Positions 43,303 to 52,503 of a stretch of DNA of 64,000 nucleotides are shown piece after piece (position 1 is the first letter of the stretch; every line of letters begins with the position of its first letter). Under the pieces are notes generated by a model. It saw only the letters and a list, made by a program, of their open reading frames with translations, had not been told where the DNA came from and searched no databases. Origin of the DNA: Bacteriovorax sp. PP10 (GTDB lineage: Bacteria > Bdellovibrionota > Bacteriovoracia > Bacteriovoracales > Bacteriovoracaceae); contig NZ_JAYGJQ010000001.1 of the NCBI RefSeq assembly GCF_035013165.1, forward strand, positions 992,001 to 1,056,000, read 5' to 3'. The position numbers and the translations under genes were made by a program.

Positions 43303-44210
43303 TAGCCCCTATAGAATTGCACCTGATTCCTGCCTCCTTCCTTAGCTTTGTAAACAGCTTCGTCAGCTCTCTTAAAGAGATCTGTCCCAGTGATTACACC
43401 CTGGCGGTAATCTGCAACTCCAATAGATGCGGTTACGGGAAGTCGTTTCCCGTCGTACATGAATTCTTTGCTCTCAATTAATTTTCTTAAACGTTCAGCG
43501 ATCTCGAAAGACTGCTTTAAATTCGTTTTAGGAAGGAGGATAACAAACTCTTCTCCACCGTATCTGGCGAAGACGTCCTGCTCTCTAATTCCGTTAGAAC
43601 GAATAACCTGTGCCATTTCTTTTAGTACATAGTCACCGGCATCATGACCGAAGCCATCGTTTAGTTTTTTGAAATGATCCAGATCGAAAATGATAAGTGA
43701 TAGAGGATCACCTGTTACTTTTGATTTATTAACTTCTAACGTGATGCGATTGTTGAAATAAGTTTTGTTATAACAACCTGTATGCTTATCAGTGTTAGCT
43801 TCAAGATTTAGTTTATCGTAAGTCAGTCTTTCAGGATCTCCCTTTGGAAGATACTTAAGAGCGATGCTTCCGATCTTAATGATGTCACCTTTTGCTAAAG
43901 GAGTGTTGCCTTCAACTTTTTTATTATTTAAGTAAGTCCCGTTTTTTGAACCACAGTCTTCAAGCACATGTGTTTCACCAGAAACGTGAAGTTTAAAATG
44001 GTAACGAGACACACCGTTAAATTCCAGCGCAATTCCATTGTCAGCATTTCTACCAACACCAGTCATTGATTCAATTAAATCAAATAGTGTTCCGTTAAGA
44101 TCACCACCAACAACTAAAAGTGCAGCAGGCTTTTGTTGAGCTTCTTTTTCTGAAGCTTGCAAAGCAGCTCGTATGTCAGTTAAGACAATTGTTGTGTCGT
44201 CAGTACTCAT
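43302..44210 (-). CDS. FHA-GGEEF diguanylate cyclase
   Basis: 302 aa. Residues ~35-115 are an FHA domain (SRYHFKL, LEDCGSKNGTYLNNKKV) that binds phosphothreonine. Residues ~135-302 are a GGDEF domain with an intact active site YGGEEF (218-222), DHFKKLND and SIGVADY, and an I-site RxxD (209-212, REQD) for product inhibition. It should make cyclic di-GMP under control of a phosphoprotein; the Ser/Thr kinase 5 kb away is a candidate partner only by family logic. Soluble, no membrane segment. Overlaps mutL. Confidence 0.93.
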   Translation of the reverse strand: MSTDDTTIVLTDIRAALQASEKEAQQKPAALLVVGGDLNGTLFDLIESMTGVGRNADNGIALEFNGVSRYHFKLHVSGETHVLEDCGSKNGTYLNNKKVEGNTPLAKGDIIKIGSIALKYLPKGDPERLTYDKLNLEANTDKHTGCYNKTYFNNRITLEVNKSKVTGDPLSLIIFDLDHFKKLNDGFGHDAGDYVLKEMAQVIRSNGIREQDVFARYGGEEFVILLPKTNLKQSFEIAERLRKLIESKEFMYDGKRLPVTASIGVADYRQGVITGTDLFKRADEAVYKAKEGGRNQVQFYRG

Positions 44211-44271
44211 TTTATCAGGGTCCTTTTTTCTAGATTTTCTTAAGCCTAATTTTAGCTAAGAGACTAACTTT

Positions 44272-45540
44272 TTACAACTGGTTCAAAAATTCAAATGCGT
44301 AGATCTTCCCGGCCTCTACACCTGGTTGATCAAAAGGATCAATCATTAAGTAGTCGCCCATAAGAGCTGTTAAGCTTTCGAAGAAGAGAATCAACTGTGC
44401 CAGGTGATATTCGTCGTTTTTAGCGATTTTTACGTGGATAATATGGCGTTCATTTTCTCTCAGCGCTTTAATTGTCCCTTCCATCTCAGCTTTCATTAAA
44501 TTTGAAAGACTAAAAGTTGAGAGTTTTGAAAGGTTATTACTGCTTAAAACTGAGTGAAGAGGGAAGTCGTGAGCAAACTTTTCAACTTCAACGATGATAA
44601 AAGCTTTATCGTTTGGCCCTTCCATGAAAAGTTGAACTTGTGAATGCTGGTCAGTCGCCCCGTATCCTACGATAGGAGTGAAACCAACATTAATCATTTC
44701 GCCTTTTCTATTTTTCTTTTTCCCTAAACTCTCTGCCCACAATTGTGTAAACCAGAAAGAAAGTGATCTAAGTTTTGATGAATAAGGCATAAACACAGTT
44801 TGTGAAATCCCTTTTTTCTCTTTTAAGTGATAAAGAAATTCAGCGGCAGCAAGAAGTTCATTTGTACTTCCATCAGTTGATAGAAGATCTGCCTGAGCGT
44901 CTTTAGCTCCTTTAATGAATAGATCTAAATCCATTCCAGCAAATAGAGCAGGTAAGAATCCAACAGGTGTAAGTGCCGTAAAACGTCCACCAACATCACT
45001 TGGTACTTCAAGAGTCGTGATATCCCATTCGCGGGCAAGAGTTAGTAATTCACTCTTAACCGGATCAGTAGCGAAGACGAAGTAGTTTTTATATTCAGAA
45101 GGGCGCACACCGCGAGCTTCAAGAAGTTGAGTGATGATAGCAAGAGCTGCCAGAGTTTCAGCAGTTCCACCTGACTTTGATACGAAATAAAATAAACAGT
45201 CTTTTAATTCAACGTTCTTTAAGAAATTCATTTGCGAGTGGATTTCTTCAGGATCGATGTTGTTTATGAAGATAAACTTCGTATCGTTTTTTTGAAGAGC
45301 ACTCACCATCATTTCCGGGCCAAGGCTCGATCCACCGATACCAACGTGAACAAAAACTTTTCTATCAGAAAACTTTTGGTACACAGTCTTCGTTGTTGTT
45401 TCTAGTTCTGTACGATTGAACGTGTAGAAGAACTGCGTGCGAGCGTTGTTGATGATCCCTTTAAAGATATCAATCTTAGTTGCAGCAAGGTCATTCGAAA
45501 CATTTGGACGCTCTGGAAAAAACTTAAACGATAAAGACAT
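44272..45540 (-). CDS. pgi: Glucose-6-phosphate isomerase
   Basis: Interconverts glucose-6-P and fructose-6-P. HVGIGGSSLGPEMM, FVSKSGGTAETLAAL and the Glu/His region YGATDQHSQVQLFMEGP are conserved, as is the C-terminal DQPGVEAGK. At 422 aa it belongs to the short PGI class (as in Bacillus), not the 550-aa E. coli form. Nine bases behind the acyl-CoA dehydrogenase gene. Confidence 0.96.
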   Translation of the reverse strand: MSLSFKFFPERPNVSNDLAATKIDIFKGIINNARTQFFYTFNRTELETTTKTVYQKFSDRKVFVHVGIGGSSLGPEMMVSALQKNDTKFIFINNIDPEEIHSQMNFLKNVELKDCLFYFVSKSGGTAETLAALAIITQLLEARGVRPSEYKNYFVFATDPVKSELLTLAREWDITTLEVPSDVGGRFTALTPVGFLPALFAGMDLDLFIKGAKDAQADLLSTDGSTNELLAAAEFLYHLKEKKGISQTVFMPYSSKLRSLSFWFTQLWAESLGKKKNRKGEMINVGFTPIVGYGATDQHSQVQLFMEGPNDKAFIIVEVEKFAHDFPLHSVLSSNNLSKLSTFSLSNLMKAEMEGTIKALRENERHIIHVKIAKNDEYHLAQLILFFESLTALMGDYLMIDPFDQPGVEAGKIYAFEFLNQL

Positions 45541-45548
45541 ATAAATTC

Positions 45549-46685
45549 CTAGTGTGTTTGGTATTCTTTCTTTAATTGACGAGCGATAACCACTCGTTGA
45601 ACTTGATTCGTTCCTTCTACAATTTGCAGAACTTTTGCATCTCTCATGAAGCGCTCAAGAGGGTATTCGCGAGTGTAACCCACGCCTCCTAAAATCTGAA
45701 CAGCATCAGTTGTCACTTTCATTGCTGTATCAGTCGCTTTTAATTTTGCAAACGAAGCGATCTTTTGATTTGGTTTTCCAGAATCATAAAGTCTTGCGGC
45801 CTCTTGAACTAGTAGTCTTGAAGCTTCAATTTCACAGGCCATATCGGCCATCATGAATTGCAGACCCTGGAATTCAAAAATAGCATGATTGAATTGGTGA
45901 CGAGTAAGAGAGTACTTCACTGATTCATCCAGTGCTCTTTGAGATAACCCAACAGCAACTGCACCAATTGTGATTCTTCCTTTATCTAAAGCGGCCATCG
46001 CTACTTTAAATCCTTGTCCTTCACCGATTAAAATATTTTCTTCCGGAACAAAGCAGTTCTCGAAAATCACTTCGCGAGTAGGGCTTGCTCTCCATCCCAT
46101 TTTCTTTTCTTTTTTACCGAATGATAAACCAGGAGTTCCATCTCTTACGATGAATGCTGTGATCCCTTTAGATCCTGCTTCTCCCGTGCGTGCCATAACG
46201 ATATATGTTTTTGCGATACCACCAGAAGTGATCCACATTTTTGTACCGTTAAGAATGTATCCACCTTCAGTTTTTTTAGCAGTCGTTTTTAAAGCGCCAG
46301 CGTCTGATCCTGCACTTGATTCACTTAAACAGAAAGCTCCGATCTCTTGGCCTGCTGTTAAAGCGGGAAGGAAAGTTGTTTTTTGTTTTTCTGTACCGAA
46401 GTCATTAATGATTGCTTGAACCATTGTCGAAACTGAAACGGTAACTGAGTAAGACACAGAGTATTTTGCAATCTCTTCAAGAGCGACTGCGCAGTCTTGG
46501 TATGATAATCCTGCTCCACCGTAGGTTTCTGGAATAGTCATTCCACAGAATCCCAGGTTTCCAAGATCAGTGAAAATGTCCATGCGGAACTCTTCAACTT
46601 CATCATCGTGCTCCATATGAGGCTCGATCTTAGCAAGACAGAATTTTTCTAATTGTGATTTAAGTTCGACTTGTAATTCATTCAT
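45549..46685 (-). CDS. Acyl-CoA dehydrogenase (SCAD-like)
   Basis: 378 aa. GAFCLSESSAGSDAGALKT and MWITSGGIAKTYIVMARTG are the FAD-site motifs; the base Glu is in LQIVEGTNQVQRVVIA, the SCAD/MCAD position, and GRITIGAVAVG replaces the IVD-type Glu. It follows the IVD-like gene across a hairpin and precedes pgi. Substrate chain length not readable. Confidence 0.9.
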   Translation of the reverse strand: MNELQVELKSQLEKFCLAKIEPHMEHDDEVEEFRMDIFTDLGNLGFCGMTIPETYGGAGLSYQDCAVALEEIAKYSVSYSVTVSVSTMVQAIINDFGTEKQKTTFLPALTAGQEIGAFCLSESSAGSDAGALKTTAKKTEGGYILNGTKMWITSGGIAKTYIVMARTGEAGSKGITAFIVRDGTPGLSFGKKEKKMGWRASPTREVIFENCFVPEENILIGEGQGFKVAMAALDKGRITIGAVAVGLSQRALDESVKYSLTRHQFNHAIFEFQGLQFMMADMACEIEASRLLVQEAARLYDSGKPNQKIASFAKLKATDTAMKVTTDAVQILGGVGYTREYPLERFMRDAKVLQIVEGTNQVQRVVIARQLKKEYQTH

Positions 46686-46711
46686 GGTTTTGAACCTTGA
46701 TTAATTTGTTG

Positions 46712-46741
46712 AAGAAAAAGGCCGATGAAAAAACACCGGCC
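46712..46741 (-). terminator. Terminator between two dehydrogenase genes
   Basis: On the minus strand GGCCGGTG-TTTTTT-CATCGGCC (one G-T pair) is followed by TTTTTCTTC. It lies after the IVD-like gene and before the SCAD-like gene, so the latter may be fed by read-through or its own promoter. Confidence 0.7.
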
Positions 46742-46752
46742 ATTAAATATTT

Positions 46753-47895
46753 CTAATGCTTCATATCTTTTAATAAGTGTTTCGCGATGATCGTAATCAT
46801 GATCTCGTTAGTCCCAGCACCAATTTCGTTAAGCTTGTTATCTCTCATCATACGCTCAAGAGGGAACTCGCGAGAGTATCCGTATCCACCGTGAACTTGA
46901 ATAGCGTCCAGTGCAATTTTCGTCGTCATTTTTGGAATAGCAAGTTTAACCATGGCTGCTTGAGCAGGTCCTCTGTCGCCTTCGTCATATGCTTTTGCGA
47001 TTTGGTATAAAAAAGCTCTCATCATTTCAGTTTCAGTCGCCATCTCAGCAATCATTTTTTGGATTAACTGGAAGCTTCCGATATTTTTTCCGAATTGCTT
47101 TCTTTCCATTGAGTACTTAATACATTGATCAACACACGCTTGAGCGATCCCAAGTGAGATACCAGCGATAGTGATGCGTTCGATATCAAGGTTTTTCATC
47201 ATGTGGTAAATAGACTCTCCCTCTTTACCAACAAGAGCAGACGCGGGAACTTTAGCGTTATCAAAAACTAGTTCACCTGTAGGACTTGATCTCATACCCA
47301 TTTTGTGAATTGGTTTACCAGCGTGGAAGCCTGGAGTTCCTTTTTCAACGATGAATGTAGAAAGATTTTTTCTATCTTCACCTGTGCGCGTGTAAACGTA
47401 AGCTACGTCCGCATAGTGAGCGTTCGTGATCCACATTTTTGTTCCGTTGATGATGTAACCATCACCGTCTTTTTTTGCTTTTGTCTGAATACCAACAGCG
47501 TCTGAACCATATTCAGGTTCACTCATTCCCATACAACCAATCCATTCACCTGTAATAAGTTTTGGAAGGTATTTTTCTTTTTGTTCTTCTGAAGCATTAT
47601 TTTGAATGTTGTTTACACATAAAATTGCGTGAGCAAGATACGAAAGAGTTGATCCAGCACAAGCTTTACCAAATTCTTCCATTACAATTGTCGCTGCTAC
47701 TGCTCCAAGTCCGGCACCGCCGTACTTAGGATCTGCAGTGATTCCTAATAAACCAAGCTCTCCCATTTTTTTGAAAGCGTTGATATTGAAAGTTTCATCG
47801 TGATCATGTTTTTCTGCGAAAGGGGCTAGCTCTTTCTGAGCAAAATCTCTACATACCTTCTGGAGTTCTTTTTCTTCAGCACTGAAAAACCACAT
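46753..47895 (-). CDS. Acyl-CoA dehydrogenase, isovaleryl-CoA dehydrogenase type
   Basis: 380 aa. FAD-site motifs CMGMSEPEYGSDAVG and MWITNAHYADVAYVYTRTG. In the C-terminal position where SCAD has Glu, this reads NEIGAGTNEIMI, and a Glu appears in helix G (KNLDIERITIAG), the arrangement of isovaleryl-CoA dehydrogenase. This suggests leucine breakdown or branched acyl-CoA. The HxxxGGYGYSREFPLERMMRD segment is also conserved. First gene of the minus-strand run; promoter region divergent from the glycosidase-like gene. Confidence 0.9.
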   Translation of the reverse strand: MWFFSAEEKELQKVCRDFAQKELAPFAEKHDHDETFNINAFKKMGELGLLGITADPKYGGAGLGAVAATIVMEEFGKACAGSTLSYLAHAILCVNNIQNNASEEQKEKYLPKLITGEWIGCMGMSEPEYGSDAVGIQTKAKKDGDGYIINGTKMWITNAHYADVAYVYTRTGEDRKNLSTFIVEKGTPGFHAGKPIHKMGMRSSPTGELVFDNAKVPASALVGKEGESIYHMMKNLDIERITIAGISLGIAQACVDQCIKYSMERKQFGKNIGSFQLIQKMIAEMATETEMMRAFLYQIAKAYDEGDRGPAQAAMVKLAIPKMTTKIALDAIQVHGGYGYSREFPLERMMRDNKLNEIGAGTNEIMITIIAKHLLKDMKH

Positions 47896-47992
47896 TGCAC
47901 AACCACCTTTTTGTTGAGTATAATTTTAAAAATATAAGTGAAGAGATTTATAACAAATTTCTCTGAACACTGTAAGACATGAGGTGTTAGTA

Positions 47993-49717
47993 GTGAGTCT
48001 CACGACCCCAGTTCCACGCGACCAAGATACAGTTTTTCCCGGAGAAAATTGGTTTTTCTATTGGAAGACCTCTGCCTCTTTGTGGAAAACAAAATTACAG
48101 GAGTTTCCTGGAACAAAAATTATTATTCCTCTCAACTGGTCTTTTCACAGCGAAACAGGTGATCAATTTGATTTTGATAACCACAGACCTGAGACAAATC
48201 TAAAAAAGTTAGTTGAAATCGCGACTGAAGTCGGGAAAAACGTCGTATTTTTCCTTCCTCTCACTCCCGCACCATTTCTTCCTAATGGAGGATTGCCACA
48301 CTTACTCGCGAGAAGTGTTGCGTTAAATAATGAGCAAATGGCCTACGGGATCATTGACGCTGACGACCATCTGGTCAAAATTTATTCTTTTTTTGATCCA
48401 AGAGTTTTCGAAGCATTCGATCGTTTCGTAAAAAAACTTGGACAATATTTTTCAGTAAATAAAATTAGTGCAGATGTTTGGGGTATTCGCTCAGGATATT
48501 TCAAAGACGGACAGTATAGAAGTTTTATTGAAGACACTTCAAAAACCTTCGAATCAGCTTTTTCTCGTTTTTTACAGACGAAAAAATCTCCTGACGAAGT
48601 GATTTCTCCTATTGAAGAACGTCAGTATGCTTTTGAATTTAACAAAACAATTCAAAATCTTTATGAAACAAATGCCCGTGAATCTATCAGAGACAACTTT
48701 GAAGGGACACTCGATGTCGCGTTTTTAGGAGCGGGGACAGAGAACTTTTTAAAACGTCTTTATGGAACAATTTCGACGGCCGATTACTCAGCTGAGCTTT
48801 ATGAATCTCTAGCTAAAGATATTATTCCTTCATCAGTTCTTCTTTCTCACCGCCTGAAAAAAGGTGTGTTGACGAGAGAGTTAAATGACCTGGTAGCGAA
48901 TTCTTATCTGCCATCACGATTAGCAAGCACAGCTTACGAGCACGAAGATATTTCAACTTTCCAACCACTATCATTCTTCAAAGTTTTTGAAAGAATTGAT
49001 GGAGTGAGCTCACTTTTCCAAAACTGGTCAGACTTAAATCTGTGGCAGTATTTAAAAGCGAATTTTGGATGGAGTTACAAAGTTATTCACAGTGATACGT
49101 TAAAGCTTCACGAAAATAAAACTCCTTATCAGGAAAACATCCTGCTATTTCATGGCCATGATGTTGACCGCACGATTTTTAATTTCATTTTAAAAACGTT
49201 TATGAACGGAGGCCGTGTAATTTTAAACCGCTCAGGTTTATCAGATGAATTTAACCAACGATTTGAAACATTCTTTTTAGAGAATAATTTAAACGTTGAA
49301 AAAGTTCATTTCCAGACTCAAATTCAAAACATCGCTCTTGGTGAAGGACGCCTGGTTCTGATCGAAGGTGAGGGATTTAAAGACCTTTCAAAACAAGAGT
49401 ACTTCGACTTTTGGAAAACTTTAGTTGAAACTTTCTCTCTGATTCACGTGCCAATTCAAAACGTGGACGGGCTTGATTTCTATTGGAGAACAAGACCATC
49501 TTCGACGAATGAATTGAAGTTTGAAGAGGTGAGACGTTTGAGTCTTTACAACCCGACAAGCTACCGCAAAAAAATTAAAATGAATCTTACGAAGAACTTT
49601 GTCGTTTACAAAGTTTTAGATGAGATCAACGTTATCGTTCAAACATATCCTAACGAAATTGAAATTGAACTTTCTCCGGAAGGATCAGTCATTGTCGATT
49701 TTGGAGTTTTCTCATGA
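47993..49717 (+). CDS. Glycoside hydrolase-like (GH42/beta-galactosidase-type fold) protein, tentative
   Basis: 574 aa with no signal peptide. The N-terminal part (VFPGENWFFYWKTSASLWKTKLQEF, IIPLNWSFHSETGDQFDFDNHRPETNLKKLVEIATEVGKNVVFFLPLTP) follows the opening of GH42-type TIM-barrels: W...P..G..DF....L..L...A...G. The later part (NILLFHGHDVDRTIFNFILKTFMNGGRVILNRSGL) resembles the trimerisation-like domain of that family. I cannot place the two catalytic Glu. GTG at 47993 has GAGGTG six bases upstream; GTG 47984 is the alternative. Coupled by ATGA to the next gene. Confidence 0.5.
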   Translation: MSLTTPVPRDQDTVFPGENWFFYWKTSASLWKTKLQEFPGTKIIIPLNWSFHSETGDQFDFDNHRPETNLKKLVEIATEVGKNVVFFLPLTPAPFLPNGGLPHLLARSVALNNEQMAYGIIDADDHLVKIYSFFDPRVFEAFDRFVKKLGQYFSVNKISADVWGIRSGYFKDGQYRSFIEDTSKTFESAFSRFLQTKKSPDEVISPIEERQYAFEFNKTIQNLYETNARESIRDNFEGTLDVAFLGAGTENFLKRLYGTISTADYSAELYESLAKDIIPSSVLLSHRLKKGVLTRELNDLVANSYLPSRLASTAYEHEDISTFQPLSFFKVFERIDGVSSLFQNWSDLNLWQYLKANFGWSYKVIHSDTLKLHENKTPYQENILLFHGHDVDRTIFNFILKTFMNGGRVILNRSGLSDEFNQRFETFFLENNLNVEKVHFQTQIQNIALGEGRLVLIEGEGFKDLSKQEYFDFWKTLVETFSLIHVPIQNVDGLDFYWRTRPSSTNELKFEEVRRLSLYNPTSYRKKIKMNLTKNFVVYKVLDEINVIVQTYPNEIEIELSPEGSVIVDFGVFS

Positions 49718-50133
49718 AAGAAATAGAGTACATCGTAGGCGTTTATAACTTCTATAATCCATTTCCAGAAGACGGGCAGGAGTCTTATTACTATCTGCTT
49801 TATTTATTGGATGAAAAAGGGATATTAGAGCGCGAAGCGGCCTTGATTATCTTTAATGAACGTTTCACTTCTGAAGAATTAGTGGGATTCAAGACTCCGC
49901 ATAATACTATCGGGCCTTTTATTTCATTGGAAAAAGTAAACCAGTATGCGTTTGCTCTTTGTGAAGAATTGAATGCGGCTAAGATCAGTTTATTATCGGT
50001 TCAAGAGTACAATGCTCTTTTGGAAACGAGCCAACTGGCCTCTGATTTTCATCGCGATCTCTTGGAAAAGGGGAATGTAATGGAAAATATCGAAAGAAAA
50101 CAAAAAGGCTTTTTAAGTCGATTCTTTAGCTAA
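49714..50133 (+). CDS. Hypothetical protein coupled to glycosidase-like gene
   Basis: 139 aa, soluble. MKEIEYIVGVYNFYNPFPEDGQESYYYLLYLLDEKG at the start, amphipathic helices later (NQYAFALCEELNAAKISLL) and a basic end (ERKQKGFLSRFFS). Its ATG overlaps the previous gene's TGA, so the two products are made together and may form a complex. No family recognised. Followed by a terminator. Confidence 0.55.
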   Translation: MKEIEYIVGVYNFYNPFPEDGQESYYYLLYLLDEKGILEREAALIIFNERFTSEELVGFKTPHNTIGPFISLEKVNQYAFALCEELNAAKISLLSVQEYNALLETSQLASDFHRDLLEKGNVMENIERKQKGFLSRFFS

Positions 50134-50142
50134 ATTAAGCAA

Positions 50143-50170
50143 AAAAAAACCGGCGATTGCCGGTTTTTTT
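50143..50170. terminator. Bidirectional terminator
   Basis: AAAAAAACCGGC-GATT-GCCGGTTTTTTT lies between two convergent genes, with T runs on both strands. Confidence 0.92.
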
Positions 50171-50179
50171 TGGTTCGTT

Positions 50180-51331
50180 CTACAAAGTTTGAATTTCTTC
50201 ATCAATGTCCGGAGCAATTTCTTGTTCGTGCGGCACAGAGATGTTGTTAATTAAATCAATTTCAGTTTCTTTCGGAGCTTGAACTGTCTTCTCAACAGCT
50301 TTTGCAATGTTGTCTCTCTTAGTCGCTGAAAGCGTCTGAATCGCTTCATCTACTTGAGTTTCATCATTTGCAGTTAACGTTTGTGTATCTGTAATTGTCT
50401 GCTGAGTAGGGATGGCAGCTTCTTTAGGAGCAATCGCTTCTTCAACTAAAACTTCCTCAACGATTCCTTCTCTCGAAGCAGCACCGCGGGCCAGTTCGCG
50501 GGCCACGATTTCTTTTTTCGGTTGAGCAGCTTTTGGCTGAACGTAGTTGGCCATTCCTCCATTCGTATAATACAGAGTGAATCCAGCGTAAATCACGTTA
50601 GGGTTTTTAATTAACGGCTTGTTGTTTTCCCAAATTGTTTTCCATTTTTTAGGAGTCGCGTACACAGCGTTTGAAATTGTTCCCAGAGTTTCACCAGTCT
50701 TAATCATGTATGGTGTTCCAGCTGGATTCCAAACAAATGGAGAAGCAGGAGCGCGGTACTTAAGTTCTGTATTTGCTTTAAGAGAAGAGTTGTTTGTTAG
50801 TTTATCCGAGTTCATGTTTTTGATGTCTTTCCACTTAGAAATATCACCGTAAAGCTTGAACGCGATTTGCATAAGAGTTTCACCTCTTTGCACTTTATAA
50901 GATTTAATTTGTCCTGCCTCAGAGTAAGTAGCAGGTTCAACTTCAGTTTTAATTTCAGGAAGAGCTTCTTCAACTAAAACCGGAGCTTCTTGAGAGTGAT
51001 CATTCGTGCTTGGATCAACTGCAATTTGTGATTCTTTAATTTGAGTGTCATTCGGCCCTGACGGAGAGAACTCATCTTGAAGAGATTTTAATTCAGAATC
51101 ATCAACTGTTGTAATGTTACTTGGGCTATCTGTCGCAGCTGGACTACTTGTTTCATCCATTGTTTTAGAAAATAAATCATCAGTTGAATCTGCTTCGTGA
51201 GATGAAGTTTCTGCAACTGCAGCATCTTTTGAATCTGTAGGTTGTTCAGGAGTTTTAAATCTTTCAATTAGTCCACATGATGAAAGGACTAAAGACAGAA
51301 ATACAACTTTGAGCATTGTTTTATTTTTCAA
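50180..51331 (-). CDS. LysM-domain lipoprotein
   Basis: 383 aa. A TTG start has GGGAG eight bases upstream. Lipoprotein signal VLSSC (Cys 19), acidic Ser/Thr-rich linker, then two LysM domains: YKVQRGETLMQIAFKLYGDISKWKDI (~145-190) and YMIKTGETLGTISNAVYATPKKWKTI (~209-255), which bind peptidoglycan glycan. The C-terminus is acidic and low in complexity, with a short EA-rich repeat. It may anchor the outer membrane to the wall or carry wall-acting partners. Read after the EEP gene. Confidence 0.85.
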   Translation of the reverse strand: MKNKTMLKVVFLSLVLSSCGLIERFKTPEQPTDSKDAAVAETSSHEADSTDDLFSKTMDETSSPAATDSPSNITTVDDSELKSLQDEFSPSGPNDTQIKESQIAVDPSTNDHSQEAPVLVEEALPEIKTEVEPATYSEAGQIKSYKVQRGETLMQIAFKLYGDISKWKDIKNMNSDKLTNNSSLKANTELKYRAPASPFVWNPAGTPYMIKTGETLGTISNAVYATPKKWKTIWENNKPLIKNPNVIYAGFTLYYTNGGMANYVQPKAAQPKKEIVARELARGAASREGIVEEVLVEEAIAPKEAAIPTQQTITDTQTLTANDETQVDEAIQTLSATKRDNIAKAVEKTVQAPKETEIDLINNISVPHEQEIAPDIDEEIQTL

Positions 51332-51444
51332 GCGAGACTCTCCCTGGATACATACCTATTAAATAAACTATAACATGATTTATTTTACGGGATTTACTGA
51401 TCTTATGAGAGTGCTGGAAAATGTTGCCCAATTTTTAGAGGAGT

Positions 51445-52404
51445 TTAAAGTGAAACAGCGAGAGATTCTGTATCATTTTGATCTGGCATTTCTTCAATCG
51501 GAGTTTCATCTTCTTTTGAACGAAGATATTCAACCTCTACCGCCAGAGGTTTGTGGTCTGAGCCTTTATAAATAGAGTCGACACGTGCTTTTTTGATTTT
51601 TATATCGCTCGTGTAAAGAAAGTGATCGAGAAAGTTACCATTAAAAGTGATGCGATTATCAGGAACGAAACCAGCTTCCTTCAATTTTAATTTCCTAGCG
51701 TATTCGTCAAGAATAGCAATGCGGTCTTCATTCCATGTATTAAAATCTCCCGCAAAAACTAATGGGCTAGGGATATTTTTAATTTCCTGATAGATTCGCT
51801 CCATCTCTTTTCTAAAACCGGCCGTCGATACGAAATTGATTCCATGAATATTTACGACAGTTAGTTTTTTCTTTGAAAAGCGGATTGGGTAGCTTGTTAC
51901 TAAAGTCATTTTAGGTGACTTTAAAATCGGCTCGCGGGTGTCAGTTCTGATGAACTGAGTGAACTCAGCATCAACTGTACTAATGTTCGCTACACCTGTG
52001 CGGATTTTTTCTTTGCCATAAAAAAATGATGTGGCCGTTTCAATCTTAAAAGAAAATAGAAATTTAAAAACATCTTTCATGTTTTTATCCAGGTAAATTT
52101 CCTGGTTCATAATGATGTCTCGGCCTAAAGAGAGGGCCAGGAATTCAGGTTTAAATGTCTCATCTTCGCCTTTGTGGAGATTCCAAACAAGGAAACTCCA
52201 GTTCTTTGGAGGTAACTGCTTTTTGCTCGCTTTCCCAAGAGGCACAAGCACTTCACTATCATTCGGGACAGGTGAGGCAAGCTGTTCTATGCCCTCAACA
52301 TTTAGACTTTGGTCTTCCAACTCGAATGACTGGGCATGCAAAGGCACAGAAGTCAGAGTTAACAGCGCGGTAAGTGCTAAGAATGATAGATTTAATGTTT
52401 TCAT
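51445..52404 (-). CDS. Exported endonuclease/exonuclease/phosphatase-family protein
   Basis: 319 aa with a signal peptide (MKTLNLSFLALTALLTLTSVPLHA). The EEP metal-site motifs are present: LVWNLHKGED, NQEIYL (metal Glu), FAGDFNTWNE, GNFLDHFLYT and GSDHKPLAVEV. The family includes DNases, sphingomyelinases and inositol phosphatases; in a periplasmic or secreted setting all are possible, and for a predator a nuclease acting on prey DNA is attractive but unproven. Start ATG 52404. A C-terminal acidic tail (KEDETPIEEMPDQND) is added. Confidence 0.82.
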   Translation of the reverse strand: MKTLNLSFLALTALLTLTSVPLHAQSFELEDQSLNVEGIEQLASPVPNDSEVLVPLGKASKKQLPPKNWSFLVWNLHKGEDETFKPEFLALSLGRDIIMNQEIYLDKNMKDVFKFLFSFKIETATSFFYGKEKIRTGVANISTVDAEFTQFIRTDTREPILKSPKMTLVTSYPIRFSKKKLTVVNIHGINFVSTAGFRKEMERIYQEIKNIPSPLVFAGDFNTWNEDRIAILDEYARKLKLKEAGFVPDNRITFNGNFLDHFLYTSDIKIKKARVDSIYKGSDHKPLAVEVEYLRSKEDETPIEEMPDQNDTESLAVSL

Positions 52405-52503
52405 AAACAAAGCGTATAGCTCGGTTTTTGTTTTGTAAAAAGGTAATTGTAAAAATTACTTTCTATCGCCAAAAGGGCCGAACTTTGATATAAGCCCCTT
52501 ACT

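Noticed and set aside
45970-46419. 149-codon ORF on the plus strand
   Set aside because: Lies entirely opposite the SCAD-like dehydrogenase gene; no ribosome site and no family pattern.
51375-51575. 66-codon plus ORF
   Set aside because: Overlaps the EEP gene's 3' end on the other strand; the promoter region of the LysM gene covers its start; no family signal.
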